This document shows, piece by piece, positions 36,247 to 45,278 of a stretch of 64,000 nucleotides of DNA. The position numbers were made by a program, and so were the translations under genes. Under the pieces are notes generated by a model. The model was not told the DNA's origin and did not search any database. It saw nothing but the letters and a program-made list of their open reading frames with translations. Source of the stretch: Armatimonadota bacterium (GTDB taxonomy: Bacteria > Armatimonadota > Fimbriimonadia > Fimbriimonadales > Fimbriimonadaceae); NCBI GenBank assembly GCA_017303935.1, contig JAFLBD010000001.1, forward strand, positions 744,001-808,000. Direction: 5' to 3'. The first letter of the stretch is position 1. Each line of letters begins with the position of its first letter.

Positions 36247-36844
36247 GGAGAGTTTTTGCGGGCGAGTATTCCGGATTAGATTTAAGTGCCTTTTGCAAAA
36301 GAGATTTGGCTTCGGCGTACTTTTTCTGCTGAACCCGCACTCGTGCCGCCAGCGTCAGATATTTCTCGTCATTCGGGAACGCCCGCAGGGCCGTGTAGGC
36401 AGCTTGGTCGGCTTCTTCGACCCGATTCGCCAAGATAAGGATTTCGGCGATGTTCGCACTGGATTCCGCGTACAGCGTGTTCTCGTCCGTATTGCGATCT
36501 GGAAGCGGCTCTAGGATCGCTAAGGACTGTTCATAGTGCCCAAGCGCTGCTGACGGCCTGCCAAGCGCTTGGCAAATTCTCCCCAGGGCGAAGTGGTTGT
36601 TTGGAACGTCCGGCAAGAAATCTCGCATCGCCACGAACATCGCTTCCGCCTTTTCGAGGGATTTGGTTTCTTCAGCGCTGAGGGGTTGGCCCGCATCCAC
36701 TTTTGCAAAGATCGGCCGAGTGAGTTGCTCGACCTTGTGCATGTTGGCGTCGTATTCCTGGGCGGTTCGCACAACGATCTGATCTGATTTTTGACAACCA
36801 GCGAGGGCGAGGACAAAGACCAAGGGGAGCGACTTACTTAACAA
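36227..36844 (-). CDS. TPR-containing lipoprotein
   Basis: About 205 residues. The N-terminus LLSKSLPLVFVLALAGCQKSD has a lipobox (LAGC), so it is exported and lipidated. TPR-like helices follow in the second half (FALGRICQALGRPSAALGHYEQSLAIL, ESSANIAEILILANRVEEADQAAYTALRAFP, LAARVRVQQKKYAEAKSLLQKALKSNP). The TTG start is a choice: it overlaps the end of leuS by 11 nt, and a TTG 30 nt further upstream is also open; neither has a good ribosome site. It is coupled to leuS. Confidence 0.7.
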   Translation of the reverse strand: MLSKSLPLVFVLALAGCQKSDQIVVRTAQEYDANMHKVEQLTRPIFAKVDAGQPLSAEETKSLEKAEAMFVAMRDFLPDVPNNHFALGRICQALGRPSAALGHYEQSLAILEPLPDRNTDENTLYAESSANIAEILILANRVEEADQAAYTALRAFPNDEKYLTLAARVRVQQKKYAEAKSLLQKALKSNPEYSPAKTLLKLIED

Positions 36845-39563
36845 CGATGTTGACCAACTTTTTGGGGATAACAATCACCTTGACGATCTCTTTTCCATCC
36901 AGGTGGACCTTGATCTTCTCGCTGGATTTTGCCGCAGATTCCATCTCGTCCTGAGAAGCGCTTGCTGACATCTCCAGCGTATCGCGGAGTTTGCCGTTCA
37001 CTTGTACAGCGACGGTCACCGAATCTTCGACCGTGAGTTCAGGCTCAAATGTGGGCCAATCCGCGTGGTATGTGAATCCTTTGTGCCCCAATGACTCCCA
37101 GATTTCATCAGCGGTGTGCGGCGCGATTGGCGCAAGCAGAAGAACCAGCGAGTCGATGGCTTCACTCACGGGCAGTCTCAGGCCGGACAGATCGGCGGAC
37201 TTGACGAAGTCTGAAAGATTATTGACAAAAATCATCAACGTGGAGACGGCCGTGTTGAACGAGAACTTTTCGATATCGTCGCTCACCTTTTGAATCGTTT
37301 GGTGAGTCCACCGACGAATCTTGCGCGCATCTGGGGTGTCTGGCATGATCCCCGCGCTCCACTCCAAGTCGTAGTGCGGCTGAAGATCAGAAACCAACTT
37401 GAAGATTCGGCTCAAGAACCGGACCGCACCTTGCATCCCCTCATTGCTCCACTGCACGTCCGCATCGAATGGAGCAACAAATAGCTCGTACACTCGCAGG
37501 GCATCCGCGCCGTACTGCTCGACGGCTTCATCCGGGGTCACCACGTTGCCTTTGGACTTGGACATTCGCGCCCACTTCCAGATCAACTGGTCTTCAGGGG
37601 TTTGTTTCGCTTCTTCAAAGCTGATGAGAATCCCGTCCTCACCGATATCCAGTCGCTCACCTTCTCTCGGTTTGCGATATGGCGTCATAGCAAGAACTTG
37701 ACCCTGATTTTGAAGCCGAGCGAACGGTTCTTTCGACTTGACAAGCCCCAGATCGTAAAGCACTTTGGTCCAAAATCGTGCGTAGAGCAAGTGCATAACC
37801 GCGTGCTCCGCGCCGCCCACGTAGCAATCCACCGGCATCCAGTAGTTTGCCTTCTCGACATCCCAAGGTTGCTCGAAATTGTTCGGATCGCAGAACCTCA
37901 AGAAGTACCAAGACGAGCAAGCGAATCCGCCCATCGTATCGGTTTCTCTAAGACCAAGCGTTCCATCCGGGGTCGTCGTGTTGAGAAATTCAGGAATTCG
38001 TGCTAGAGGGCTTTGGCCGTCATCACTGGGTTGATAATTCTCGACGTCTGGGAGTTCGACTGGCAAACAATCATCCGGCACGAGTGACATAGTGCCATCG
38101 CGGTCGTGTACGACTGGAATCGGGCAACCCCAGTACCGCTGTCGACTGATCAGCCAGTCTCGCAGGCGAAAATTGACTTTGCGCTGTCCGATCTCTAGAG
38201 CTTCCATCCACTCTCCGAGCTTGGTCTGGGCCTCACTGACGGAAAGTCCGGAGTACTCGCCGGAGTTCATCAGGACACCATCTTTGGCCTCATAAACGGA
38301 CTTTGAGTAAGCGGCTGGGTCGGCAGAGTAGTTCGCGAGTTCTTGGTTGAAGTTGAAACTCTCTGAAGCCGAGTACTTCTTGAGAAACGGTTCATCCGGC
38401 TGGATGACCGGCACAACGGAAATTCCAAACTTGATTGCAAATTCAAAATCGCGCTGGTCATGCGCGGGGACTGCCATGATCGCGCCGGTTCCGTATCCCA
38501 TCAGAACGTAATCCGCCAAGTAGATCGGCACTTTCGCGCCGTTTGCTGGATTGATCGCATACGATCCGGTGAAGACGCCAGTTTTCTCCCGGCTCTCTGC
38601 TTGCCGGTCAATGTCACTGAGTTCCTTAGCCTTGGCTTGGTAGTCACGAACGGCGGCTACCGTCTCTTCCGAGGCGTGTTGGAGCAGGGTATCAACGATT
38701 GCGTGTTCTGGCGCGAGCACGCAAAACGTCATTCCAAAAATCGTGTCAACGCGGGTTGTGAAGACTTCAAAGCTGACGTCGTGGTCCAGGTTCGTCACTT
38801 CAATTTCAGAGCCAGGAATTGTTGCGCCAAGAGACTCTCCGGTCGAAATGCCATCAACCTTCATTCGGAATTGCACGCCCTCGCTGCGCCCAATCCAATT
38901 GCGTTGCTGGTTCTTGATCCCTTCGGGCCAATTCAGATCATCCAGGTCATCCAACAGCCTTTGAGCATATTCGGTGATCTTGAAATACCACTGAGGAATG
39001 AGCTTCTTTTCGACCAATGCTCCAGAACGCTCAGCCCGGCCACCAATAATTTCTTCGTCCGCAAGTACGGTTTTATCAATCGGATCCCAGTTCACCGCCG
39101 CATTTCGACGATAGGCCAGTCCACGCTCATACAGCTTCTTGAAAATCCATTGTGTCCAATGGTAGTAGCTCGGCTCGGAGCTAAAGAAAGAGCGTGACCA
39201 ATCGTAGCTCACGCCAACCAAGTCCATTTGGCGGCGGTAGGTCGCACCGTATTCCTGAATCATCGGCCAAGGGTGCCGTTGACGTTTGATCGCTTCGTTC
39301 TCGGCAGGCAGGCCAAATGAGTCAAATCCCATCGGGTGCAGCACGTTGTAGCCCTGCATGTACCGCATGCGGCAAATCACGTCGGTAGGGATGTAATTGC
39401 GACAGTGCCCAACGCTAAGACCAGCTCCACTAGGATATGGGAAGAAATCGAGCCCAAAGAACTTTGGCCTTTCGGGGTCTTCTCGCGTGACGAAGAGATC
39501 TGCCTCCTGCCACGCGTCGCGCCATTTGGCTTCAAATTCTTTGGGTTCGTACCGGTCAAACAT
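36834..39563 (-). CDS. leuS: Leucyl-tRNA synthetase
   Basis: Class I aminoacyl-tRNA synthetase charging tRNA-Leu. About 909 residues from the ATG chosen (MFDRYEPKEFEAKW). The HIGH motif reads PYPSGAGLSVGHCRNY, the CP1 editing domain spans roughly 210-400 (with MAVPAHDQRDFEFA), the KMSKS motif is RMSKSKGNVVTP, and the anticodon-binding domain and C-terminal tail follow. The frame is open 17 codons further upstream into the rluD start region; TAGG precedes the ATG used. Confidence 0.96.
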   Translation of the reverse strand: MFDRYEPKEFEAKWRDAWQEADLFVTREDPERPKFFGLDFFPYPSGAGLSVGHCRNYIPTDVICRMRYMQGYNVLHPMGFDSFGLPAENEAIKRQRHPWPMIQEYGATYRRQMDLVGVSYDWSRSFFSSEPSYYHWTQWIFKKLYERGLAYRRNAAVNWDPIDKTVLADEEIIGGRAERSGALVEKKLIPQWYFKITEYAQRLLDDLDDLNWPEGIKNQQRNWIGRSEGVQFRMKVDGISTGESLGATIPGSEIEVTNLDHDVSFEVFTTRVDTIFGMTFCVLAPEHAIVDTLLQHASEETVAAVRDYQAKAKELSDIDRQAESREKTGVFTGSYAINPANGAKVPIYLADYVLMGYGTGAIMAVPAHDQRDFEFAIKFGISVVPVIQPDEPFLKKYSASESFNFNQELANYSADPAAYSKSVYEAKDGVLMNSGEYSGLSVSEAQTKLGEWMEALEIGQRKVNFRLRDWLISRQRYWGCPIPVVHDRDGTMSLVPDDCLPVELPDVENYQPSDDGQSPLARIPEFLNTTTPDGTLGLRETDTMGGFACSSWYFLRFCDPNNFEQPWDVEKANYWMPVDCYVGGAEHAVMHLLYARFWTKVLYDLGLVKSKEPFARLQNQGQVLAMTPYRKPREGERLDIGEDGILISFEEAKQTPEDQLIWKWARMSKSKGNVVTPDEAVEQYGADALRVYELFVAPFDADVQWSNEGMQGAVRFLSRIFKLVSDLQPHYDLEWSAGIMPDTPDARKIRRWTHQTIQKVSDDIEKFSFNTAVSTLMIFVNNLSDFVKSADLSGLRLPVSEAIDSLVLLLAPIAPHTADEIWESLGHKGFTYHADWPTFEPELTVEDSVTVAVQVNGKLRDTLEMSASASQDEMESAAKSSEKIKVHLDGKEIVKVIVIPKKLVNIVVK

Positions 39564-39603
39564 GAACCTATAGTTTATCCGCCTTTGGGGTACGTTGGGG
39601 AGC

Positions 39604-40518
39604 ATGGAATTCACGGCAGATCGAGAAGAACGTTTAGATCAGTTTTTGGCCAGGATGATCCCGGACATTTCACGTTCAAAGCTCTCGTCATGGATTCAAA
39701 GTGAAGGCGTCTGGGTGAACGGCGTAGAGCGCAAGCCAAGTTTCAAGCTCGCCGAAGGGATGTCCGTGTCTCTCGGGGAGGTGATGCCAACACCGATTCA
39801 CGACTTGACACCGATCGAGATGGACTTGGACGTGGTGTATGAAGACGACTTTTTGCTCGTCCTCAACAAGGCCCGAGGAGTAGCGACTCATCCGGCGCCC
39901 GGCTTGCGCGAAGCAACACTCGTCAATGCACTACTCGCGAGGAATCAGAGCCTGAGCCAGGGAAGTGAAGCGTTTCGCCCGGGAATTGTGCACCGCCTTG
40001 ATAAAGAAACCACCGGGCTCATGGTGATCGCAAAGACTGACCAAGCCCACGTCCAGCTCGCGACTCAGATTGCTGAGAAGTCTGCAGAAAGGCGCTATGT
40101 CGGATGGTGCAAAGGCCAATTTCCGAACCCGAGGTTGCGTATTGAGGCACCGATTTCCAGAGATTCAAAGGATCGTCGAAAAATGGCGGTACATCCCGAT
40201 GGCAAGCACGCACTGACCCATTTCAAAGTTCTGAAGGTCGTGGAAGGGGACACACTGTTCGCCGCACGATTGGAGACCGGTCGGACCCACCAGATTCGGG
40301 TTCATTGCGTTTCGAGCGGGCATCCGATTTTGGGAGATTCGATTTATGCGACTGGTGATTGGGCGCAGGGGCCGTTGATGCTGCATGCAGCTTACCTTGG
40401 ATTTGAGCATCCAGAAACAAAGAAGGCGATGGCATTCTTCGTGCCACCGCCTTCGGATTTTCGCGCTCCACAACTCGTTGAAGAATCGCAGATCACGGAC
40501 TGGGAAAGCTATTCCTGA
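39604..40518 (+). CDS. rluD: RluA/RluD-family rRNA pseudouridine synthase
   Basis: Isomerises uridines in 23S rRNA. Residues 1-60 are an S4 RNA-binding domain (LDQFLARMIPDISRSKLSSWIQSEGVWVNG); the catalytic domain follows with the active Asp133 in HRLDKETTGLMVIAKT, and the conserved RTHQIRVHCVSSGHPILGDSIY segment. 304 residues from the ATG; an in-frame TTG 9 nt upstream is also possible. RluD rather than RluC is suggested by domain order but not proven. Divergent from leuS over 40 nt. Confidence 0.92.
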   Translation: MEFTADREERLDQFLARMIPDISRSKLSSWIQSEGVWVNGVERKPSFKLAEGMSVSLGEVMPTPIHDLTPIEMDLDVVYEDDFLLVLNKARGVATHPAPGLREATLVNALLARNQSLSQGSEAFRPGIVHRLDKETTGLMVIAKTDQAHVQLATQIAEKSAERRYVGWCKGQFPNPRLRIEAPISRDSKDRRKMAVHPDGKHALTHFKVLKVVEGDTLFAARLETGRTHQIRVHCVSSGHPILGDSIYATGDWAQGPLMLHAAYLGFEHPETKKAMAFFVPPPSDFRAPQLVEESQITDWESYS

Positions 40519-41276
40519 GTTTCGATTTCGATGAATTGCATCGTCGGTTGCAGAGCCAGTGTTGGATTGGACTCTTGGCCGGAGATCAAAGCAAGGTAAA
40601 TCTTGCCTGCGACGAATGTGAAATCAGTGCTGGCGTACTGAACCAGCGCGTCGGTATCAGCTCGGCGGACGATGAACCGTCGAGCACCGGCGTCAACTGT
40701 CAAGACTCTGGTTTCTGAATAAGGTACGTCTCGTGTGACGAACTGTGGGTTGTCGATCGACGACGGATCGCCTGGAATCACAGATTGGAACGTGACGTTC
40801 GGAGTATCGAATCCAGTTGCTCGGATCAAGCCGTTGAGGAAAACGATTCTGCTTCGGGTTCCAGTTGGAGCCTTTCGGTCGACAGTGAAACTCAAAATGA
40901 GTGGGCGCTTAAGAGGTTCGCTGCCAGGGTTTTGCAAGCCCACCGCAACCAACAAGTTATCGGTATCTCGGTTGAATCCGGTCCCAAAAAGGTCGAGGTA
41001 GGTCGTTGTTCCGTTTCGCCGAATTCCGATGTCGTAGCCGCCATCATCAGGGAGAATGTACTCGACCGACTTGAACGCTCCGCCAGTGCCCATGAACGGA
41101 ATGTTCGAAGCTTCCGCAACATCGTTCAGGGTGAAATCAATGTTCGTGGTGTCTGGGATGCCGTTAATGAACATCACTTCTGGATCTGGCAGGGTATTGG
41201 AATTGCCTGATCCTCCACATCCCTGGAGGCCAATCATGGCTCCCAATGCTACGACTGCAAACAACGTTTTATTCAT
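40509..41276 (-). CDS. DUF4397-domain lipoprotein
   Basis: 255 residues. The N-terminus NKTLFAVVALGAMIGLQGCGGSG has a lipobox ending at Cys. A Ser/Gly/Asn linker is followed by DUF4397 (about 35-150): FINGIPDTTNIDFTLND, then YDIGIRRNGTTTYL and the LLVAVGLQNPGS segment; a second similar beta-domain follows to the end. DUF4397 proteins are surface lipoproteins of unknown role. It is third in a minus-strand set after ilvE and the McsA-like gene. The tail overlaps rluD by 10 nt (convergent). Confidence 0.8.
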   Translation of the reverse strand: MNKTLFAVVALGAMIGLQGCGGSGNSNTLPDPEVMFINGIPDTTNIDFTLNDVAEASNIPFMGTGGAFKSVEYILPDDGGYDIGIRRNGTTTYLDLFGTGFNRDTDNLLVAVGLQNPGSEPLKRPLILSFTVDRKAPTGTRSRIVFLNGLIRATGFDTPNVTFQSVIPGDPSSIDNPQFVTRDVPYSETRVLTVDAGARRFIVRRADTDALVQYASTDFTFVAGKIYLALISGQESNPTLALQPTMQFIEIETQE

Positions 41277-41286
41277 TACGTTCACG

Positions 41287-41553
41287 CTAAGATACCAAAT
41301 CTTTTGATCCGACTTGTTGCCTGAGAGTTCGATCGAAAGCGACATAGCAGACCGGGCAACCTAACAAACCGGTCGCCACGAACTCTAAGACGGAGAAATT
41401 GCAGGCTGGGCACCGAGAATTTTCTGCGCTCGGTGCACCCACCAAATGGTCAATAAATCCCGAGATTCCTGGAATTCCGACTTGTTCTTCTACTTCAAAC
41501 AAACTCAATGAACCAGTTTTTTGCTCGGGCGTTGTAACGCGAAACCGGTTCAT
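41287..41553 (-). CDS. Small McsA-like zinc-finger protein
   Basis: 88 residues. The C-terminal half CPACNFSVLEFVATGLLGCPVC (Cys pairs 18 residues apart) followed by YVAFDRTLRQQV resembles the second zinc finger of McsA, the activator of arginine kinase McsB (there CPxCxxTxxxFxxTGxLGCxxCYxAF). The first McsA finger and the UVR tail are absent. It starts 4 nt after ilvE's stop and 10 nt before the DUF4397 gene, so it is an operon member. No mcsB or clpC is in the window. Function inferred only from the motif. Confidence 0.6.
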   Translation of the reverse strand: MNRFRVTTPEQKTGSLSLFEVEEQVGIPGISGFIDHLVGAPSAENSRCPACNFSVLEFVATGLLGCPVCYVAFDRTLRQQVGSKDLVS

Positions 41554-41557
41554 AAAG

Positions 41558-42448
41558 TTAGACGGTAGCTGCTTGATGAATCGGCGTACCCAATTTTGTG
41601 TGCTCTCGGAAAAGTCCGGTGATTTCTAGGGTGACAGGCCCTGGTTTGCCGCCAGAGATTTCTTTTTCGTCCAGGCGAACCATTCCGATGACCTCGGCGG
41701 CGGTTCCGGTCAAGAATGCTTCGTCGCAATCCAGCATGTCGTATGGAGTCAAGAAGGTCTCTTCAACGGTGTATCCGGCGCCCCTGGCAAGTGCGATCAC
41801 GGTGTCCCGGGTGATGCCTTGCAAGATTCCACAGCTTGGATGTGGCGTCAAAATCTTTTTGCCGCGGACGATGAACACGTTATCGCCAGTGCACTCGGCG
41901 ACATAGCCTTGGTGGTTCAGCATCAATCCTTCACCAGCACCCCGGCGATTGGCTTCAGCTTTCGCCATGATGTTGCTGGCATAGCGGCCGATACACTTGA
42001 TTCGCGGATCAAGGCTGTCGGCCGGAATGACTCGGTAAGAGCAGGTGATGACTTCCAGGCCTGTTGAATACGCCTCTGGCGGATACAGCGCGAGGCTGTT
42101 GATCATAACCATCACGTTGGGCTTACGATCGATATTCTTTGGGTCTAGGCCCAGCCCTGTGCCACGAGTAACATTGAGCCGAATGTAGCAGTCTTCAAAT
42201 TCGGATTGGCGGCACATGTCGAGCACGATCTCCTTCATTTGATGAACGGGGATGTCCATTTCAAACCCGAGATAATGCGCTCCTCGGTAAAGCCGCTCGA
42301 GGTGCTCATCCAACTTGAAAACCTTTTTGGAGTACATGCGAATGCCTTCGAAAAGGCCATCTCCGTAAAGGTGTGCGTGGTCTGCAGCCGGAACGGTAGC
42401 AGTTTCGAGAGGGGAGACAACTCCATTGAGCCAAACGACTTTGGGCAT
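41558..42448 (-). CDS. ilvE: Branched-chain amino acid aminotransferase
   Basis: PLP fold-type IV aminotransferase interconverting Leu/Ile/Val and their 2-oxo acids. 296 residues from ATG MPKVVWLNGVV. Family features: HLYGDGLFEGIRMY, the PLP lysine in RIKCIGRYASNIMAKAEA, GEGLMLNHQGYVAECTGDNVFIV, LTPHPSCGILQGITRD and EAFLTGTAAEVIGM. The frame is open 51 codons further upstream without family similarity, so I use the ATG where the alignment begins. It is first of three genes on this strand. Confidence 0.93.
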   Translation of the reverse strand: MPKVVWLNGVVSPLETATVPAADHAHLYGDGLFEGIRMYSKKVFKLDEHLERLYRGAHYLGFEMDIPVHQMKEIVLDMCRQSEFEDCYIRLNVTRGTGLGLDPKNIDRKPNVMVMINSLALYPPEAYSTGLEVITCSYRVIPADSLDPRIKCIGRYASNIMAKAEANRRGAGEGLMLNHQGYVAECTGDNVFIVRGKKILTPHPSCGILQGITRDTVIALARGAGYTVEETFLTPYDMLDCDEAFLTGTAAEVIGMVRLDEKEISGGKPGPVTLEITGLFREHTKLGTPIHQAATV

Positions 42449-42563
42449 ATGCTTATTGTACCGGACGCCCTCTAGGGGACTATTGTTTCGAGCGAAATGA
42501 GTCGACTTCTCAAATTGCGTGCCAACAAAGCGGTAACTACGTTTCTTGTATCGACAATCTAGT

Positions 42564-42587
42564 ATTTGAACGGGTGTAGGTTCAAAT
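42564..42587. repeat. Inverted repeat upstream of the PEP-CTERM gene
   Basis: ATTTGAAC and GTTCAAAT are perfect 8-base inverted arms around an 8-base spacer. It sits about 70 nt before the PEP-CTERM gene in the 205-nt gap between two divergent genes, a position suited to an operator. No known regulator motif recognised. Nothing else in this gap except an AAGGAG ribosome site just before the ATG. Confidence 0.5.
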
Positions 42588-42653
42588 TTGGCGTGATACA
42601 CTCAATTCGTTGCATCAATTCAGGTTGGTGCTGTTTTTTGAATAAGGAGAATT

Positions 42654-43412
42654 ATGAAGAAACTTATTTTGAGCGCCCTAGTTATTGGTGGCGCAATTTC
42701 TGCGAATGCAGTGGTGTTATTTGACTCAGGCGGATTTGAAACCTATACCAACGGTGCGCTCAGCGGCCAGAATGGCTGGTTCATCGACGGTACTGCAAAC
42801 TACCAGGTCCAAAGCACTGTTGCTGTCGGAACCAAGGCAGTTGGCGTTGCTGGTGGTGCAGGCACCTCGTGGGCATTCCCTGACATCACCTACACCCCTT
42901 CGTCGGGCGAATTGGTGAAGATCAATGCATCAATCGCTCGATCCGCAGGTACTAGCTTTGGCTATTCGATCGACGTCTACAACACCGCAACTCTTCGAAC
43001 CACTCGATTTGGTTTGACGATGTCGGGCGGTGCGATTCGACCTTACGTCACCGCACGATTCAACACGACGACTCAACAGTTCGACGCAGCTGCTAGTGCA
43101 GTCAACGTTTTGGTTGGCCCAGCGGTCGCTGCAAACACGTTTGTTGACTTCGAAGCAGTCTTGAACTACACCACCAAGCGACTTGACCTCAAGGTCAATG
43201 GCGTAAGCGTTACCGGTGCTGCAACGATCCCGTTTGCTGACCTCACCGCAACAAACATCGCTGATGCTGACTTCCAGGTATCGACCGCAACTGGTGCAAC
43301 CGACTCGGGTTACCTCGATAACTACCGAGTTGAAGTGGTTCCAGAGCCAGCTTCGATGACTGCACTCGCTCTTGGCGTGGTAGCTCTCGCGCGAAAGCGA
43401 CGAAAGGCATAA
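42654..43412 (+). CDS. Exported PEP-CTERM protein
   Basis: 252 residues with signal peptide MKKLILSALVIGGAISANA and a C-terminal sorting signal: VPEPASM, helix TALALGVVALA, then basic RKRRKA. The mature domain is a beta-sandwich with Ser/Thr-rich strands (NTATLRTTRFGLTMSG, FNTTTQQFDAAAS), similar to lectin-like laminin G folds. PEP-CTERM proteins are sorted by an exosortase and its partners; none is in the window. AAGGAG before the ATG; a strong terminator follows. Confidence 0.88.
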   Translation: MKKLILSALVIGGAISANAVVLFDSGGFETYTNGALSGQNGWFIDGTANYQVQSTVAVGTKAVGVAGGAGTSWAFPDITYTPSSGELVKINASIARSAGTSFGYSIDVYNTATLRTTRFGLTMSGGAIRPYVTARFNTTTQQFDAAASAVNVLVGPAVAANTFVDFEAVLNYTTKRLDLKVNGVSVTGAATIPFADLTATNIADADFQVSTATGATDSGYLDNYRVEVVPEPASMTALALGVVALARKRRKA

Positions 43413-43438
43413 GCTAAGTCGAGACCAATCCTCTGATG

Positions 43439-43478
43439 AATTGCCCGCCGAATGAACTTCGGTGGGCAATTTTATTTT
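43439..43478 (+). terminator. Intrinsic terminator after PEP-CTERM gene
   Basis: A 14-bp stem (AATTGCCCGCCGAA with TTCGGTGGGCAATT, one G-U pair), 5-nt loop and a T-rich tract (TTATTTTT) starting at its end, 27 nt after the stop. Confidence 0.85.
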
Positions 43479-43594
43479 TGAAAATAGTTTTTTCAAAAAC
43501 TCGTCTTGGCTATTGAACAGTTTGGCGTCGTCGCGTCACTCACTTTTCGGAGTTGCACAGATTGAAGGTGCTGACCTTAAATTGGAAGCATAAA

Positions 43595-44083
43595 ATGAAC
43601 CCGCCATCGCTAGAATCGATGGTTGCCGAACATTACGATTCGGTCTGGCGATTTTGTGCCCGAAGATGCGGTCAGGACCTGGCTCCAGATTTGACACAAG
43701 AGACATTTATCACTGCTCAAAAAGCGTTGAAGGGATTTCGCGGCGAATCATCGGTCAAGACTTGGCTGTTGGGTATTGCACTCAATCATTGCCGGGTGAC
43801 AAGCCGAAAATTGGGGCGGGAAATCCTTAGCGATGCGGTGCTGCTCGAAGGTAGTACAGCACCGAACGACGACATCTTGAATCGGGTGTTCTTAGAAGAA
43901 GTTCTTTTAAACCTCCCGATCGAGCAGAGAGAAGTGGTGGTGCTGCATGAACTCGAGGGTCTGACCTACGAGGAGATTGCTCACCTCACGAATGTGCCGG
44001 TCGGCACTGTCAAATCGAGGCTACATTATGCGTTCGTGCAACTTCGTAAGAGCGTTGAACCAGACTTGGAGGTGAATTTGTGA
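43595..44083 (+). CDS. ECF-type RNA polymerase sigma factor
   Basis: 162 residues with the two-domain layout of extracytoplasmic-function sigma factors. Region 2: YDSVWRFCARRC, DLTQETFITAQKALKGF, SVKTWLLGIALNHCR. Region 4: LPIEQREVVVLHELEGLTYEEIAHLTNVPVGTVKSRLHYAFVQLRK, with the helix-turn-helix. There is no region 1 or 3. GGAAG lies before the ATG. Its TGA overlaps the next gene's GTG start, coupling it to a membrane-anchored anti-sigma-type protein. The promoter it reads is unknown. Confidence 0.92.
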   Translation: MNPPSLESMVAEHYDSVWRFCARRCGQDLAPDLTQETFITAQKALKGFRGESSVKTWLLGIALNHCRVTSRKLGREILSDAVLLEGSTAPNDDILNRVFLEEVLLNLPIEQREVVVLHELEGLTYEEIAHLTNVPVGTVKSRLHYAFVQLRKSVEPDLEVNL

Positions 44084-45267
44084 ATATTCGTGAAGACTTA
44101 AAGGCATACCTAGACGGCGAACTCCCCGCTAGTCGGGCGGCTGAGGTCGAACGGGCAATTCAGGATTCCCCCGAACTGCAACGCGAGGTTGCCATGTTCA
44201 AAAAAATTAGTCAATCATTTGCTGCGCACCAATCGGTGCCCGTGACCGGAAAGGAAGAATTGATATCGAAAATTGCTGCCACCCCGAAGCCTCAACCGTG
44301 GTTTGTTCAAAACCGGTTGGCTGCCGCGACTGGCGCGTTTGTGCTCATCGTTATGGCGTTCACTTGGATGAGCCCGATGCTCTCGTCAGGAGGCTCCGGT
44401 GATGCGGGTCTAGCTCCGGCAAGTGCACCGAATATCAGCGACTCGGCTATGGAATTTGCCCCTCAACAGAGTGGGGAAGCGTCAGCTCAACTTCATGAAG
44501 ATGCTGAAACACGCGCCCAGTCAGAAAAGAGCGCTGTTTCAGATGCGCCTTACAACGGGGGCTCATCTGGAATGGCTATTTCGCCATCGAATGGGCAGCC
44601 AGAGACCCTTCGCGCAGATCGTGACGTCATTCAGTCCTCTTCGATGGAGGTGGGGGTCAAGGATGTATACGAAACGATCAATGAAGTTGAACTCGTCGCT
44701 CGTGGTTTGGGCGGATTCTTGGAGAACAAGAATTTCATGCGTCAGCAGGGAACAGCTCCAACCGCGTTCGCGATGGTCGTCGTACCTGCAAGCAAATACG
44801 CCACCGCTCTAGACCGGATTCGCAAGTTTGGCGATGTAATCTCAGAGAGTTCGACGGCAGACGACATCACGAAGAGCACCGTCGCTTCGCGTGCAGAAGT
44901 CGATCGCTTGGAGAAGAAGGCCCGTGAAATCAAGAAGCAGATGATTGGTGCCCGCGGAAGCAAAAAGGCTCAATTGCAATACGATCTTGATTACATCAAC
45001 GGATTGTTGACCTCGCAGAAGCAAACATTGCAATCCATGAATAGCCAAGTCGCCGTTTCGAGGATCGCACTATCGCTCCGAGAATCCAAGTTCACGGAAA
45101 AGGAAAGCGAGAATTGGACCGATCAAACCTGGAAGAACGCGAGCGAGAACTTCATGCGAGCGTCCCGATTCCTGGGCGCGACATTGATCAACTTACTCAT
45201 CTTCAGTCCGATCTGGCTGCCGATTCTGGGAATCTTCTGGCTAAAGGGAAGAGCGAAGAAGTCCTAA
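44080..45267 (+). CDS. Membrane anti-sigma-type protein fused to DUF4349
   Basis: 395 residues. The first 50 (REDLKAYLDGELPASRAAEVERAIQ) look like an anti-sigma helical domain but without the HxxxCxxC zinc motif. A helix at about 88-107 crosses the membrane (LAAATGAFVLIVMAFTWM). A Ser/Ala/Gln-rich linker leads to a DUF4349 domain (about 185-350), including VETINEVELVARGLGGFLENKNF-type strands and a long coiled coil (VDRLEKKAREIKKQMIG...). A last helix lies at about 360-388. GTG start with GGAGG upstream overlaps the sigma factor. It probably senses an envelope signal for that sigma factor; this is inference. Confidence 0.85.
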   Translation: MNIREDLKAYLDGELPASRAAEVERAIQDSPELQREVAMFKKISQSFAAHQSVPVTGKEELISKIAATPKPQPWFVQNRLAAATGAFVLIVMAFTWMSPMLSSGGSGDAGLAPASAPNISDSAMEFAPQQSGEASAQLHEDAETRAQSEKSAVSDAPYNGGSSGMAISPSNGQPETLRADRDVIQSSSMEVGVKDVYETINEVELVARGLGGFLENKNFMRQQGTAPTAFAMVVVPASKYATALDRIRKFGDVISESSTADDITKSTVASRAEVDRLEKKAREIKKQMIGARGSKKAQLQYDLDYINGLLTSQKQTLQSMNSQVAVSRIALSLRESKFTEKESENWTDQTWKNASENFMRASRFLGATLINLLIFSPIWLPILGIFWLKGRAKKS

Positions 45268-45278
45268 TTGATTAAAAA

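Noticed and set aside
42449-42653. tRNA-like GGTTCAAAT element before the PEP-CTERM gene
   Set aside because: The T-loop-like string is part of an inverted repeat; no acceptor, D or anticodon stems can be built.
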